A DNA stretch of 64,000 nt from Saccharospirillum sp040881935 (GCF_040881935.1 NZ_JBBECH010000078.1:7312-71311); one strand, 5' to 3'; positions 51,347 through 61,010 are shown, numbered from the stretch's first letter. Notes: a model not told the origin generated them from the sequence alone. A program made the numbers and translations.

Positions 51347-54082
51347 TTAGTGCACCCGAATCGGCGACACCGCCAGATGCGTCTGGTGTCGTTGCTGCAC
51401 CAGGGCCAATAGGGTATCGGCCTTCATCGACTGGCTAACCAGGCCACCCTGAGCGATGTCGCAGCCCAGGTCTTTTAGCAACCGCAATTGCGCCGGTTGT
51501 TCAACCGGGCTGGCGATCACCGCCAGGTTGAGGCTGTGCGCCATCTCGATCACCGCTTTGAGCACTGGCTGCTGCCCTGCGGAGACCGCCTCACGCACCA
51601 GGGTTGGGGCCAGGCTCAGCGCATTGACCGGCACGTGCTTGAGGTGGCTCAGCGACGACTGGCCTCCCCCGAAGTCACCCAGCACCAGATGAACGCCCAG
51701 CCGGGATAGCTTATCCAGCACACTGCGAATGTGGGTTACATCGGCCATCAACTGGCTTTCGGTCACCACCAGTTCGAGCGCATCGCTGGCAAGGCCAGTA
51801 TGAGCCAGCATCGCGGCCACCTGCTCGACAAAGTTTTCATCATCGAGCTGGTTCGAAGCCAGACGCAGTGACAGACGCACTGTTTCGCAACCCTCACGCT
51901 GCCAGCGCACTGCCTCAGTGCAGCTCTGTTGGAGACACCAGCGTTGCAACGCCGGGCCCATCCCAACGGAGCTGGCCATCGACAACAACACCTCCGATTC
52001 GAGCCGACCATACACCGGGTGATGCCAGATCACCCGGGCATCGACCCCTTCCAGGCGCCCACCCACCAAACGCGTACGCGGCCAGAATTCGAGGTGCAGC
52101 ACCTGCCCGGCCAGTGCTTCCCTGAGTTCCAGGGCCCAGGCTTCGCTCAGCTGTGGCAGCCCGGGCGGGTAGGCGGCATGGTAATTGATGCCATTACCAC
52201 CGGTGGCACTGGCCTGAATCATCGCCTGTTGCGCCAGCGTCAGCAGGGTATCGATGTTGTCGGACTGTACTCTGCAAACCCCGATGCTGGCGGTCAGCGA
52301 TACTACCTGATCGTCAATCAGCATCGGCCGGGCCACTTCCTCCAGCAGAGTCGTCAGGCACTCTTCCAAGCTGCACCGGTCGCCTTCGTATTCGAGAAAC
52401 AGTCCAAACCGATCGCCGCCAAGCCGGGCCACCCAACGCAGCGGGTCGTTCTGGTTGGTCAGCCGCGCCGCAACATCGCGCAGCAACTGATCACCCACCG
52501 TGGTACCCACGTGGCGGTTCAGGGCAGCAAAGTCATCCAGGTTCAGAATGGCGATGGCGTAGTGGTCCGGCAACAGCGGGTCGTGCTGGTGGAATCCGGC
52601 CAACAACTCCTGGAAAAAACGCCGGTTATAGACGCCCGTCAATGCGTCGTAGGCGTCTTTGTCGGTTGGAATGAGGCCATTATAACGCTGCGACAAATCC
52701 TGACAGATGCCGAGAAAGTGGCTGATGCTGCGGTCTTTACTGCGCACCGCAGTGAGCGTCAGCAGCACCTGGATGCGCCGTGACCCGCCAATTCTGATCA
52801 CTAGATCGCCGTGCCAGCGACCGTTGTTGAACAATGCCTTGGCAATGTGCTGAGATTGATGCGTGGGCATCACCGAGAACAGGTCGCGCCCCAGTAACTG
52901 GCTTTTCTGCATCCCCACAATCTGGCTGAACATCCGGTTGGCCGTTCGAAAGCACTGGTCCCGGCCGAGCACGAAGACCCCATCGGAGCTGTTGTTAAAC
53001 AGCGATGCCGATAAGCTCAGCTCTTCGCGCTGGCGCATGTCGGCGCTGATGTCCCGCCGGGTACCGACCATGCGCACCGCCTGGCCAGTTGGGGAACGCT
53101 CAATCACCTTGCCACTGTCTTCGAGCCAAACCGGTTCGGTGTCATCGCCGGTCAGCAGGCGGTAGCGGGCATGGTAAAAGTCGCTGCGCCGGGTCAGGTG
53201 AGCGGACAGGGCGCGCTTGACCCGGCCGCGGTCCTCCGGATGCACCTTATCAATCAGATCCCCCCCGTCCTCGGCTTTAGTCACCTGGCCAAAAAACCGG
53301 TGCTGGTCGGAGTGATAGACCCGCCGGGCGGTGATGTCCCAATCCCAAAATCCAATGCCGCTGGCAGTCATGGCCAGATTCATCTGCTCTTCGTGTTTGA
53401 TCAGCGACTGATTAACCTGCTTGCGCAGTACCACCTCTTCCTGCAAGCGTTCGTTGCTCCGGTTCAGCGCCCGGGTGCGCTCCTGAACGGTGGCTTCGAG
53501 CCGATCCCGGTTGCGTACCAGCAGTGCGTTCAGGCGTTTGTTGACCAGGGCTCGTCGCGTGGCCCGGCGCGCCATCAAATGCCCCTGCCAGGCCCCAAGC
53601 AGCACCAGACTCATCAGTGGCAGATGCACATCGATCAGGGTCTCGGCAGGCAGCGGCGGGCCAACAAAAATCGGCAGCATCATAACCGGCCCCCAGGCGG
53701 CCAGTAACGCCCGCCAGTAGGCATAAAGCGCGATGGCCGCGAGCCCGACATAGGCGATCGACAGTGTCAGACACAGCCCACCGTAATGCGCTTCATAACC
53801 CCACACCGAGGATTGCAGCACGGTCACCACCACCACAGCGGGCATGGCCCGGAAGCGCGGATACCGGTCTTGCCAGACAAGGCCAAAACGAGACACCGCC
53901 AAGCCTGCCAGCGCCAGCACCGCCACCAATCCGGCGACGACCAACGCGTCCGGCCGACCAGGATGCACGGTCGTGCACACCAGACCCAGGGCCAGGGAGG
54001 ACACCCACAACAAGTTACTGTGGCGCAACACCTGGCGTTGGCGTTCCTGACGAAAAGAGTGTCTGGCCAATGGTATGTTCAA
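51347..54082 (-). CDS. GGDEF-EAL tandem protein with PAS and MASE-like membrane domain, both catalytic motifs degenerate
   Basis: About 911 residues. Several hydrophobic helices (LVVAGLVAVLALAGLAV and later) form an N-terminal membrane domain, followed by a coiled coil, two PAS domains (MTASGIGFWDWDITARRV; LFNNSSDGVFVLGR), a GGDEF domain and an EAL domain. The GGDEF signature reads GGDRF, losing the catalytic acidic residue; EAL reads EFW, DDFGTG reads GDFGGG and the LKID lysine is missing. So it probably neither makes nor degrades c-di-GMP and may be a receptor or scaffold. TTG 54082 is inferred as the start, since further upstream codons read into the uvrD promoter; this is uncertain. Confidence 0.82.
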   Translation of the reverse strand: MNIPLARHSFRQERQRQVLRHSNLLWVSSLALGLVCTTVHPGRPDALVVAGLVAVLALAGLAVSRFGLVWQDRYPRFRAMPAVVVVTVLQSSVWGYEAHYGGLCLTLSIAYVGLAAIALYAYWRALLAAWGPVMMLPIFVGPPLPAETLIDVHLPLMSLVLLGAWQGHLMARRATRRALVNKRLNALLVRNRDRLEATVQERTRALNRSNERLQEEVVLRKQVNQSLIKHEEQMNLAMTASGIGFWDWDITARRVYHSDQHRFFGQVTKAEDGGDLIDKVHPEDRGRVKRALSAHLTRRSDFYHARYRLLTGDDTEPVWLEDSGKVIERSPTGQAVRMVGTRRDISADMRQREELSLSASLFNNSSDGVFVLGRDQCFRTANRMFSQIVGMQKSQLLGRDLFSVMPTHQSQHIAKALFNNGRWHGDLVIRIGGSRRIQVLLTLTAVRSKDRSISHFLGICQDLSQRYNGLIPTDKDAYDALTGVYNRRFFQELLAGFHQHDPLLPDHYAIAILNLDDFAALNRHVGTTVGDQLLRDVAARLTNQNDPLRWVARLGGDRFGLFLEYEGDRCSLEECLTTLLEEVARPMLIDDQVVSLTASIGVCRVQSDNIDTLLTLAQQAMIQASATGGNGINYHAAYPPGLPQLSEAWALELREALAGQVLHLEFWPRTRLVGGRLEGVDARVIWHHPVYGRLESEVLLSMASSVGMGPALQRWCLQQSCTEAVRWQREGCETVRLSLRLASNQLDDENFVEQVAAMLAHTGLASDALELVVTESQLMADVTHIRSVLDKLSRLGVHLVLGDFGGGQSSLSHLKHVPVNALSLAPTLVREAVSAGQQPVLKAVIEMAHSLNLAVIASPVEQPAQLRLLKDLGCDIAQGGLVSQSMKADTLLALVQQRHQTHLAVSPIRVH

Positions 54083-54221
54083 TCCCGGTTGATTTGGGCT
54101 GGAGTATAGACCAGTCCACAAAGGCCGCAGGGCAAACGGCCTGAAAGGCCCGGGTCTTCGACTGAAGATTAATGCGCAACCCGCCCATCCACAAAGGCGG
54201 ATGCCTTCTGGTACACTACCC

Positions 54222-54237
54222 CTGTTTTTTTGTACAG
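54222..54237 (+). promoter_or_regulatory. LexA-binding SOS box upstream of uvrD
   Basis: CTGT-TTTTTTGT-ACAG fits the LexA consensus CTGT-N8-ACAG exactly and ends 11 nt before the uvrD ATG, so LexA would cover the start region. E. coli uvrD is likewise SOS-regulated. Confidence 0.85.
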
Positions 54238-54248
54238 TGAACTTACCG

Positions 54249-56414
54249 ATGAGCCTGAATGCCCTGCTAGACCAACTCAACCCCGAACAACGCCAGGCCG
54301 TAGAAAGCGATGCCCAGCATTTACTGGTGCTGGCGGGTGCTGGCAGTGGCAAGACCCGGGTACTGACACACCGCATCGGCTGGCTGATTGCCGCGGGCCT
54401 GGCCTCGCCTTACAGCGTGCTGGCCGTGACCTTCACCAACAAAGCCGCCCGGGAAATGCGCAGCCGGGTTGAGGAATTGCTGGAGACTCCCTCCAATACA
54501 CTCTGGATCGGTACCTTTCACGGCCTGGCGCACCGCCTGCTAAAGCACCACAACAAACTGGCCAACCTGCCCGACAACTTTCAGGTAATGGACAGCGACG
54601 ATCAGTTGCGGCTGGTCAAACGCTTGTTGGTCGATCTGGGCATCACCGACGATCGCGTTCAACCCAAGCAGGTGCAGTGGTTCATCAACGGCCAGAAAGA
54701 CCAAGGCCTTCGTGCCGAGTTTATACAGACCCACGGCGACTGGTATCAGGAAACGTTAAAAAACATCTACGTGCGTTACGAAGAAATCTGCCAGCGCAGT
54801 GGCCTGGTCGACTTTGGCGAACTGCTGTTGCGCGCTCACGAGCTCTGGCTCAACAACCCTGAGTTGCTCGCGAATTACCAGCAGCGTTTTACCCACTTGC
54901 TGGTCGACGAATTTCAGGACATCAACACCATTCAATACGCCTGGCTGCGCGTGCTGGCCGGCGACAAACTCAGCCTCACCATCGTCGGTGACGACGACCA
55001 GTCGATTTACGGCTGGCGTGGTGCCAAAGTCGAAACCATTCAGACGTTTAATCAGGATTTCCCCGGCACTCACCTGGTGCGACTGGAACAAAACTACCGT
55101 TCCACCGCCACCATTCTGGACGCCGCCAACGCCGTTATCGCCAACAACCCGGCCCGGCTCGGCAAAAGCCTCTGGACCGAGGGCGACCGGGGCGACCCGA
55201 TCCGGCTGTATGCAGCCTTTAACGAGCAAGACGAAGCGCGTTACATCGCCGACGAAATCAACCGCCTGATGGAAGGCGGCACCAATGCCAACACCATCGC
55301 CATGCTGTACCGCTCCAACGCGCAAAGCCGGGTGCTGGAAGAAGCGCTGATTCACAGCCAGATACCCTACCGCATTTACGGTGGGCAGCGCTTCTACGAG
55401 CGGCTGGAGGTCAAAAATGCCGTGGCTTATTTGCGGCTGATCCTGAACCGTCAAGACGACGCGGCAATTGAACGCATCATCAACGTACCAACGCGCGGCA
55501 TTGGCAATAAAACCATCGAAACGCTGCGCGTGATCGCCCGGGATCAGGGGTACTCGCTGTGGGAAGCCTGCCTGTCGGCACTGGAAAACTCGGTGCTGCC
55601 CAAGCGTGCGGCCAATGCCCTCGAAGACTTCATGTTGCTGATCGCCGACCTCAAAAAAATTGTCGCCGACAAAGAAGAACTTGGCGACATGGTCAAAGAC
55701 GTAACCGCAGCCTCCGGGCTGATTGAACACCACGAAAAAGAAAAAGGCGAGAAGGGCCGGGCCCGGGTCGAAAACCTGCAGGAACTGGTCTCCGCCGCGC
55801 AGAGCTTCGCCGGTAACGACGAAGCCGACACCCCGGTCGCGTTACTCGCTCAGTTTCTTGGCGAAGCCTCACTCGACGCAGGCGATAGCCAGGCCGATGA
55901 ATTCGAAGACAGCGTGAATTTAATGACACTGCACAGCGCCAAGGGTCTGGAATTCGACCATGTGTTTCTGGTCGGATTAGAGGAAGGGCTGTTCCCGCAC
56001 AAGATGTCGATGGACGATGCTTCTGGCCTGCAGGAAGAGCGACGACTGGCCTATGTCGGCGTCACCCGCGCCCGCCAGATTCTGACGCTAACGTACGCCG
56101 AAAGCCGTCGCCTGTATGGTTCGGAAACCTTCAATTCATTGTCGCGCTTTGTGCGCGAAATTCCGCAGGAATTGCTGACCGAAGTGCGACTGCGCTCGAC
56201 CGTCAGTCGGCCGGTCAATTTCGGTTTGCAACAAGACATGGCAATGGACCACGCCGGTTTCAGCCTGGGCCAGCGCGTGCTGCACCCCATGTTCGGTGAA
56301 GGCACCTTAGTCAACGCTGAAGGCGGCGGCGCCCACGCCCGGGTGCAAGTCTCATTCGACGACGGCAGTGAACGCTGGCTGATGATGCAGTACGCCAAAC
56401 TCGAAGCGATTTAA
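54249..56414 (+). CDS. uvrD: DNA helicase II
   Basis: A 721-residue SF1A 3'-5' helicase for nucleotide excision and mismatch repair. Q-motif LNPEQRQAVES, Walker A AGAGSGKT (29-36), motif Ia TFTNKAAREM, motif II VDEFQDINTIQY, motif III GDDDQSIYGWRGA, motif IV VRLEQNYRS, motif V TLHSAKGLEFDHV, motif VI YVGVTRAR. C-terminal Tudor-like RVLHPMFGEGTLVNAEG. ATG 54249 is chosen over 54201 because it begins MSLNALLDQLNPEQ, matching UvrD, and leaves the SOS box outside the gene. Confidence 0.97.
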   Translation: MSLNALLDQLNPEQRQAVESDAQHLLVLAGAGSGKTRVLTHRIGWLIAAGLASPYSVLAVTFTNKAAREMRSRVEELLETPSNTLWIGTFHGLAHRLLKHHNKLANLPDNFQVMDSDDQLRLVKRLLVDLGITDDRVQPKQVQWFINGQKDQGLRAEFIQTHGDWYQETLKNIYVRYEEICQRSGLVDFGELLLRAHELWLNNPELLANYQQRFTHLLVDEFQDINTIQYAWLRVLAGDKLSLTIVGDDDQSIYGWRGAKVETIQTFNQDFPGTHLVRLEQNYRSTATILDAANAVIANNPARLGKSLWTEGDRGDPIRLYAAFNEQDEARYIADEINRLMEGGTNANTIAMLYRSNAQSRVLEEALIHSQIPYRIYGGQRFYERLEVKNAVAYLRLILNRQDDAAIERIINVPTRGIGNKTIETLRVIARDQGYSLWEACLSALENSVLPKRAANALEDFMLLIADLKKIVADKEELGDMVKDVTAASGLIEHHEKEKGEKGRARVENLQELVSAAQSFAGNDEADTPVALLAQFLGEASLDAGDSQADEFEDSVNLMTLHSAKGLEFDHVFLVGLEEGLFPHKMSMDDASGLQEERRLAYVGVTRARQILTLTYAESRRLYGSETFNSLSRFVREIPQELLTEVRLRSTVSRPVNFGLQQDMAMDHAGFSLGQRVLHPMFGEGTLVNAEGGGAHARVQVSFDDGSERWLMMQYAKLEAI

Positions 56415-56415
56415 T

Positions 56416-56931
56416 ATGAATGGCGCGACGATTAACAGCTTTGCTCCGGTCGAACCGGACCAGGCCAAAGTACTGATCATCGGTTCAATGCCGGGCAAAG
56501 CATCGTTAAACGCGCACCAGTATTATGCCCACCCGCGCAACGCCTTCTGGCCAATACTCGGGCACTGGCTTGGTTTTGATGCAAACCTGCCCTACGAGGA
56601 ACGACTGGCTCAGTTAACCCAGCGCCACATTGGCTTATGGGATGCACTCTACCAGTGCGAACGGCCTTCCAGCCTCGATTCTGATATCGTGAAAACCAGT
56701 ATTGTACCGAATGATTTTGCCGGATGGTTTGCACGCCACCGGCAAACACAGGCGGTACTCTGCAACGGCACGGCGGCATTCGATAACTATCGCAAGAAAG
56801 TCCTGCCAACACTGAGCGCCGCTGACCAGGCCCTGCCACTGCACAAGCTACCCTCAACCAGCCCGGCACACGCCAGCCTAAACTTCGAGCAAAAGAAAGA
56901 ACAATGGCGGATATTGCTCGACTATTTGTAA
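56416..56931 (+). CDS. DNA-deoxyinosine (hypoxanthine) glycosylase, UDG superfamily
   Basis: A 171-residue uracil-DNA-glycosylase-fold enzyme of the hypoxanthine-DNA glycosylase family: VLIIGSMPGKASLNAHQYYA, HPRNAFWPILG, GLWDAL and the C-terminal LPSTSPAHASLNFEQK with the catalytic-loop H. Excises deaminated purines such as hypoxanthine. It starts 1 nt after the uvrD stop, so it is cotranscribed with uvrD and likely SOS-induced here. Confidence 0.9.
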   Translation: MNGATINSFAPVEPDQAKVLIIGSMPGKASLNAHQYYAHPRNAFWPILGHWLGFDANLPYEERLAQLTQRHIGLWDALYQCERPSSLDSDIVKTSIVPNDFAGWFARHRQTQAVLCNGTAAFDNYRKKVLPTLSAADQALPLHKLPSTSPAHASLNFEQKKEQWRILLDYL

Positions 56932-56959
56932 AACACGATTCGAGTTGGCAACCAATTAA

Positions 56960-57072
56960 GTGTCAGGCGCCGGGTGTACCTATCTGGGGAAGTCCGAAGT
57001 ATGGATGCTGAGGTCTAGGCCCCATGGATGGGTTCACGCCGACCCCTGATAGGTACACCCGGTGTCTGACAC
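56960..57072 (-). repeat. dispersed palindromic element, copy 5
   Basis: A 113-nt reverse-orientation copy between the convergent glycosylase and ppk genes. Outer arms begin GTGTCAGGCGCCGGGT and end ACCCGGTGTCTGACAC, joined by GTACCTATC / GATAGGTAC. The core in reverse is GGGGAAGTCCG, an imperfect inner hairpin around TATGGATGCTG, TCTAGGCCCCATGGATGGG and TTCACGCCGACCCC. Confidence 0.9.
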
Positions 57073-57105
57073 GGGCACTTGGCAACACAGAAGCATGAGC
57101 CGAGC

Positions 57106-59184
57106 TCAGGGCGCCAAACTACCCGAGCCGATGGCTTCTTCGAGCAGCATCATTTGGGCTGACAAGGGATCGTGACCGTTGGGTTGTTGCTGCTGATAGC
57201 GTCCGTCAGCATCGAGCTCCCAGGCCTGCAGATTATCGGTCAGGTAGAGTTCCAGATCCTTAATCACTTTATCGCGCAGTTTTTTATTCAGTAGCGGGAA
57301 GCCGGCTTCGACGCGGTGAAACATATTGCGACTCATCCAGTCGGCACTGGCGAGAATCACCTCTGGGTCGTTGTCGTTGTGGAAACAGAATGCCCGGGTA
57401 TGTTCGAGAAACCGACCAACAATAGATCGAACTCGAATGTTATCGGAGATGCCTTTAATGCCAGGTCGGATCTGGCAAATGCCACGAATGATAAGATCCA
57501 CCTGAACGCCTGCCTGGCTGGCTTCATACAGCTTGCGCACCAGTTGCTCTTCATACAGCGAATTCATTTTAGCCAGCACCCGGGCAGGCTTTCCGGCTTT
57601 GGCAAATTCGATCTCACGTTCAATCTTGCGAATCAGGTTTTTGTGCAGCGTAAAAGGCGCTTGGAACAGACATTCCAGCTTCCCAACCTTGCCCAGGCTG
57701 GTCAGTTGCAGAAACACCCGGTAGACATCGTCACCGACCTGTTTATTACAGGTCATCAGTCCATAATCGGTATAAACCTGTGCGGTTTTGGGATGATAGT
57801 TACCGGTGCCCAGATGCACATAATGGCGCAGTTTTTCACCTTCGCGCCGGGCAATCAGCAGCATTTTCGCATGCGTTTTATAACCGACGATGCCATAGAC
57901 AACGTGAATGCCATATTCCTGCAAGCGCTCGGCCAGGGCCACATTGGCCTCTTCGTCGAACCGGGCCAGCAGTTCAATGATGACCGTCACTTCCTTGCCC
58001 GCTTTGGCGGCCGAGACCAGCGCCTCAACGATGATCGAATTCACCCCGGTACGATACAGCGTCTGCTTGATGGTCAGCACCTGCGGGTCCTTCGCCGCCT
58101 GGCGAATCAGATCCACCACCGGCATGAATGAATCGAATGGATGATGCAGCAGGATATCGCCCTTGCGAATGGCGTCGAAAATGGTGTCCTTGCGCTTCAG
58201 AATACGCGGCACCCGGGCATCGAAAGGTGTATACATCAGGTCCGGACGGTTGACCTGATCGATCAGCGTCGCCAGCCGGTTGAGGTTTACCGGTCCATCG
58301 GCGCGGTACAGATCGATCTCGCTGATTTCAAATTGTTTGAACAAAAACTGCACCAGTTCACCGGGGCAGTTAGTGGCGACTTCGAGGCGCACTTCATCGC
58401 CATACTGTCGATACACCAGTTCGCCTTCGATGGCCCGACGCAAGTCGCCGGTTTCCTCTTCGTCAACAAACAAATCCGAATTGCGGGTCACCCGGAACTG
58501 ATAACAGCCAATCACCGTCATGCCAAAGAAGATCTCATCCATAAAATAATGAATGATCGATGACATGAAAACGTAATCGTTCGAACCGGATTGGGGTTGC
58601 TCTGGCGGTAGTTTGATCATATCCGGCAGCGCGCGCGGGCACTGTACAATGGCCTGACCGCTGTTGCGGCCAAAGGCATCTTTGCCATCGAGCTTGACGA
58701 TGAAATTAAGACTCTTGTTCAGAATGCGCGGAAACGGGTGCGCCGGGTCTAGCCCAATGGGGCTTAGCAGTGGCAGTACTTCATGCTCAAAGTAATACTT
58801 CAACCACTGTGTTTGCTGCTCGCTCCAGTCTTCGCGCTTGATCACGCGGATGTCGTGCTCTGCCAGCAGCGGCAGCAAGGTGGTGTTGAGCGTATCGTAC
58901 TGGCGCTGTACCAGGTCGTGGGCCCGACTGGCGATTTGGTCCAGCTGGGTGCGCGGTGAAATGCCCTCAGGCCCGGTAACCATGGAACCGGCCTCAAAGC
59001 GTTCTTTCAGACCCCCGACTCGAATTTCAAAAAACTCGTCCAGATTGGTACTGGAAATACAAAGGAACCGCAGCCGCTCCAGTGGTGGGATCTGGTCGTC
59101 CAGCGCCTGAGACAGCACTCTGTCGTGAAATTCCAGTAACGACAACTCGCGATTGATAAAATGCTCGTGCGTGATTGGTTCGGC
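57106..59184 (-). CDS. ppk: polyphosphate kinase 1
   Basis: A 692-residue enzyme that polymerises ATP gamma-phosphate into polyphosphate, membrane-associated. N-terminal FINRELSLLEFHDRVLSQA, catalytic histidine in GYKTHAKMLLIARREG, and VHLGTGNYHPKTA and ADWMSRNMFHRVEAGFPL. Length matches E. coli (688). ATG 59184, with GAGGTGGG upstream, is chosen over the frame's ATG at 59205. Confidence 0.96.
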   Translation of the reverse strand, partial: AEPITHEHFINRELSLLEFHDRVLSQALDDQIPPLERLRFLCISSTNLDEFFEIRVGGLKERFEAGSMVTGPEGISPRTQLDQIASRAHDLVQRQYDTLNTTLLPLLAEHDIRVIKREDWSEQQTQWLKYYFEHEVLPLLSPIGLDPAHPFPRILNKSLNFIVKLDGKDAFGRNSGQAIVQCPRALPDMIKLPPEQPQSGSNDYVFMSSIIHYFMDEIFFGMTVIGCYQFRVTRNSDLFVDEEETGDLRRAIEGELVYRQYGDEVRLEVATNCPGELVQFLFKQFEISEIDLYRADGPVNLNRLATLIDQVNRPDLMYTPFDARVPRILKRKDTIFDAIRKGDILLHHPFDSFMPVVDLIRQAAKDPQVLTIKQTLYRTGVNSIIVEALVSAAKAGKEVTVIIELLARFDEEANVALAERLQEYGIHVVYGIVGYKTHAKMLLIARREGEKLRHYVHLGTGNYHPKTAQVYTDYGLMTCNKQVGDDVYRVFLQLTSLGKVGKLECLFQAPFTLHKNLIRKIEREIEFAKAGKPARVLAKMNSLYEEQLVRKLYEASQAGVQVDLIIRGICQIRPGIKGISDNIRVRSIVGRFLEHTRAFCFHNDNDPEVILASADWMSRNMFHRVEAGFPLLNKKLRDKVIKDLELYLTDNLQAWELDADGRYQQQQPNGHDPLSAQMMLLEEAIGSGSLAP

Positions 59185-59404
59185 CATGACCCACCTCTGA
59201 TTCAATGATGATCAGTGTATGACAAAACTGTTGCAGAGATATGACTGAGGGCGGGATTTACGCTTTTCGTTCTGTTTAGGGGCGGTAGCACAGGTGCACC
59301 AGTTAGTAGCGGCCCCGGCCAATCGAATTACGAGCAAGAAACGTAGCATCTCAACCCGGCCAGAGCTTACTTTACTTCTGCAATTTCAAGAAACGCTTGG
59401 ATTT

Positions 59405-59674
59405 TTAGTCCATACTCAAGACTGGCCGAACATCAACTTCCATGCTTTCGAAGAGCCCGCTTTCCATGAAGAGTTCCTGAATGACATGAGCATTCTCGGC
59501 ATCCAGTACCATGTAATTTACATGCGCTGGCGGATCAGCCCACCTTCCCACGATTTTTACACCACGCTGCTGAATTAACTCTTCCATCGAGTTCAGACAT
59601 AAATGAACTGATTCGTTACCCTGGCGACCCGGGCAAGATTCCGGACTGTGTCGCGCAATCACCATATGAAGCAT
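59405..59674 (-). CDS. DUF3303-like small protein
   Basis: An 89-residue protein: MLHMVIARHSPESCPGR, GVKIVGRWADPPAHVNYMVL and SMEVDVRPVL. The layout (edge strand, helix, GxWxD-type strand, short C-terminal strand) resembles DUF3303-type ferredoxin-like proteins; the match is weak. GGAGGTAGC precedes its ATG, a good ribosome-binding site. Function unknown. Confidence 0.55.
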   Translation of the reverse strand: MLHMVIARHSPESCPGRQGNESVHLCLNSMEELIQQRGVKIVGRWADPPAHVNYMVLDAENAHVIQELFMESGLFESMEVDVRPVLSMD

Positions 59675-59768
59675 TTGCTACCTCCTGAGTCGTAATTTAC
59701 CCGAAAAACTGGCAGTGTGAGAACTCAATGTTAACCTGAAACGTGCAACTCCAGAACCTCATCACCGT

Positions 59769-60722
59769 GGCACCTACAACTTACTCGCCCACACCCTGCC
59801 TCGCCAGGGCATTGAAACCCGCTTTGCCGACAAGGACGACTTTGCAGGCATTGCCAAGCTGATCGATGAGCGCACCAAAGCCGTTTTCTGTGAGTCGGTC
59901 GGTAACCCGTCCGGCAGCATTGTTGATATTAAACGCCTGGCAGAGATTGCGCACGCCGCCGGCGTTCCGCTGATCGTCGATAACACCGTTGCCACGCCCT
60001 TTCTGTGGCGGCCGATTGAACAGGGTGCCGACATCGTCGTGCACTCTGCCACCAAGTATATGGGTGGACATGGCACCACCGTGGGCGGTGTGATAGTCGA
60101 TTCCGGCAAATTCCCCTGGGCCGATCAGCCCAAACGTTTTGCACTGCTAAACGAACCGGATGTGTCTTACCACGGTGTCAGCTACACCCGCGATGTGGGT
60201 GAGGCCGCCTTCATTACCCGGGCCCGGGTCGTGCCACTGCGCAATATGGGTGCCGCCCTGTCGGCACAGGCTGCCTGGAATATACTACAGGGTCTGGAGA
60301 CTCTGGCGCTGCGTATTGAACGCGTATGCGAAAACACTCAGAAGATCGCCGAACATCTGAAGCAGCACCCCAAAGTCAACTGGGTGAATTATGCGGGACT
60401 GCCCGATCACAAAGATCACGCCCTGGCTCAGCAATATATGAACGGTACCGCCTCGGGGATTCTCAGTTTCGGTATCGAAGGTGGCCGCGATGCCGGAGCC
60501 CGCTTCTATGATGCACTGGAACTGATACTGCGCCTGGTCAATATTGGCGATGCCAAAAGCTGCGCCGCCATACCCGCCTCAACGACGCACCGCCAATTGA
60601 ACGACGACGAACTCAAAGCCGCCGGCGTCAGCGCCGACATGGTTCGGCTATCCATCGGCATCGAACACGTTGACGACCTGATAGCCGACATCGACCAGGC
60701 ACTCGCCAAGTCGGCTGGCTAA
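59769..60722 (+). pseudogene. metY: 5'-truncated O-acetylhomoserine sulfhydrylase
   Basis: The frame reads GTYNLLAHTLPRQGIETRF onward through the Cys/Met metabolism PLP domain with the PLP lysine in VVHSATKYMGGHGT and a complete C-terminus (RLSIGIEHVDDLIADIDQAL). Full-length MetY has about 430 residues; here the first ~110 are missing. The in-frame stop at 59718-59720 precedes the homology and no start codon lies in frame. Without the N-terminal part the tetramer and cofactor site cannot form, so it should be inactive. Confidence 0.85.
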
Positions 60723-60732
60723 CCATCGACAA

Positions 60733-60772
60733 GGGATACCCGGTTCGGGGCGAGACCCCACCCGGATATCCC
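60733..60772. repeat. nested imperfect stem-loop after metY remnant
   Basis: GGGATA-C-CCGG pairs with CCGG-A-TATCCC, and inside them GGGG-CGAGA-CCCC forms a second stem. No T-tract. It may be a Rho-independent-like end or a REP-type sequence. The rest of 60723-61010 holds an AT-rich promoter-like segment (TTGAGA near 60868, TATGAC near 60890). Confidence 0.45.
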
Positions 60773-61010
60773 CGGCATTGGTTGCGACGCAATGGCTGCG
60801 CACAAGGTCTACTGAAAGGGTAGTAGCCACAACGGTTAGCGCTGCTATAGTGGGTTAACAGTGATTGAATTGAGAAAAAACGATCTAATGCTATGACAAC
60901 TCGCACTAACAGGATTCGGATTCAACGCTTGAAAATGATCGCTTGCGCACCGACACCAGTAGTGTCGTAAAAACAACCTCCGTCATCCAAACAAAACAGG
61001 GAGACTGACC

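Noticed and set aside
54756..55733. 325-codon minus-strand frame inside uvrD
   Set aside because: Antisense shadow of helicase motifs; no start site or homology.
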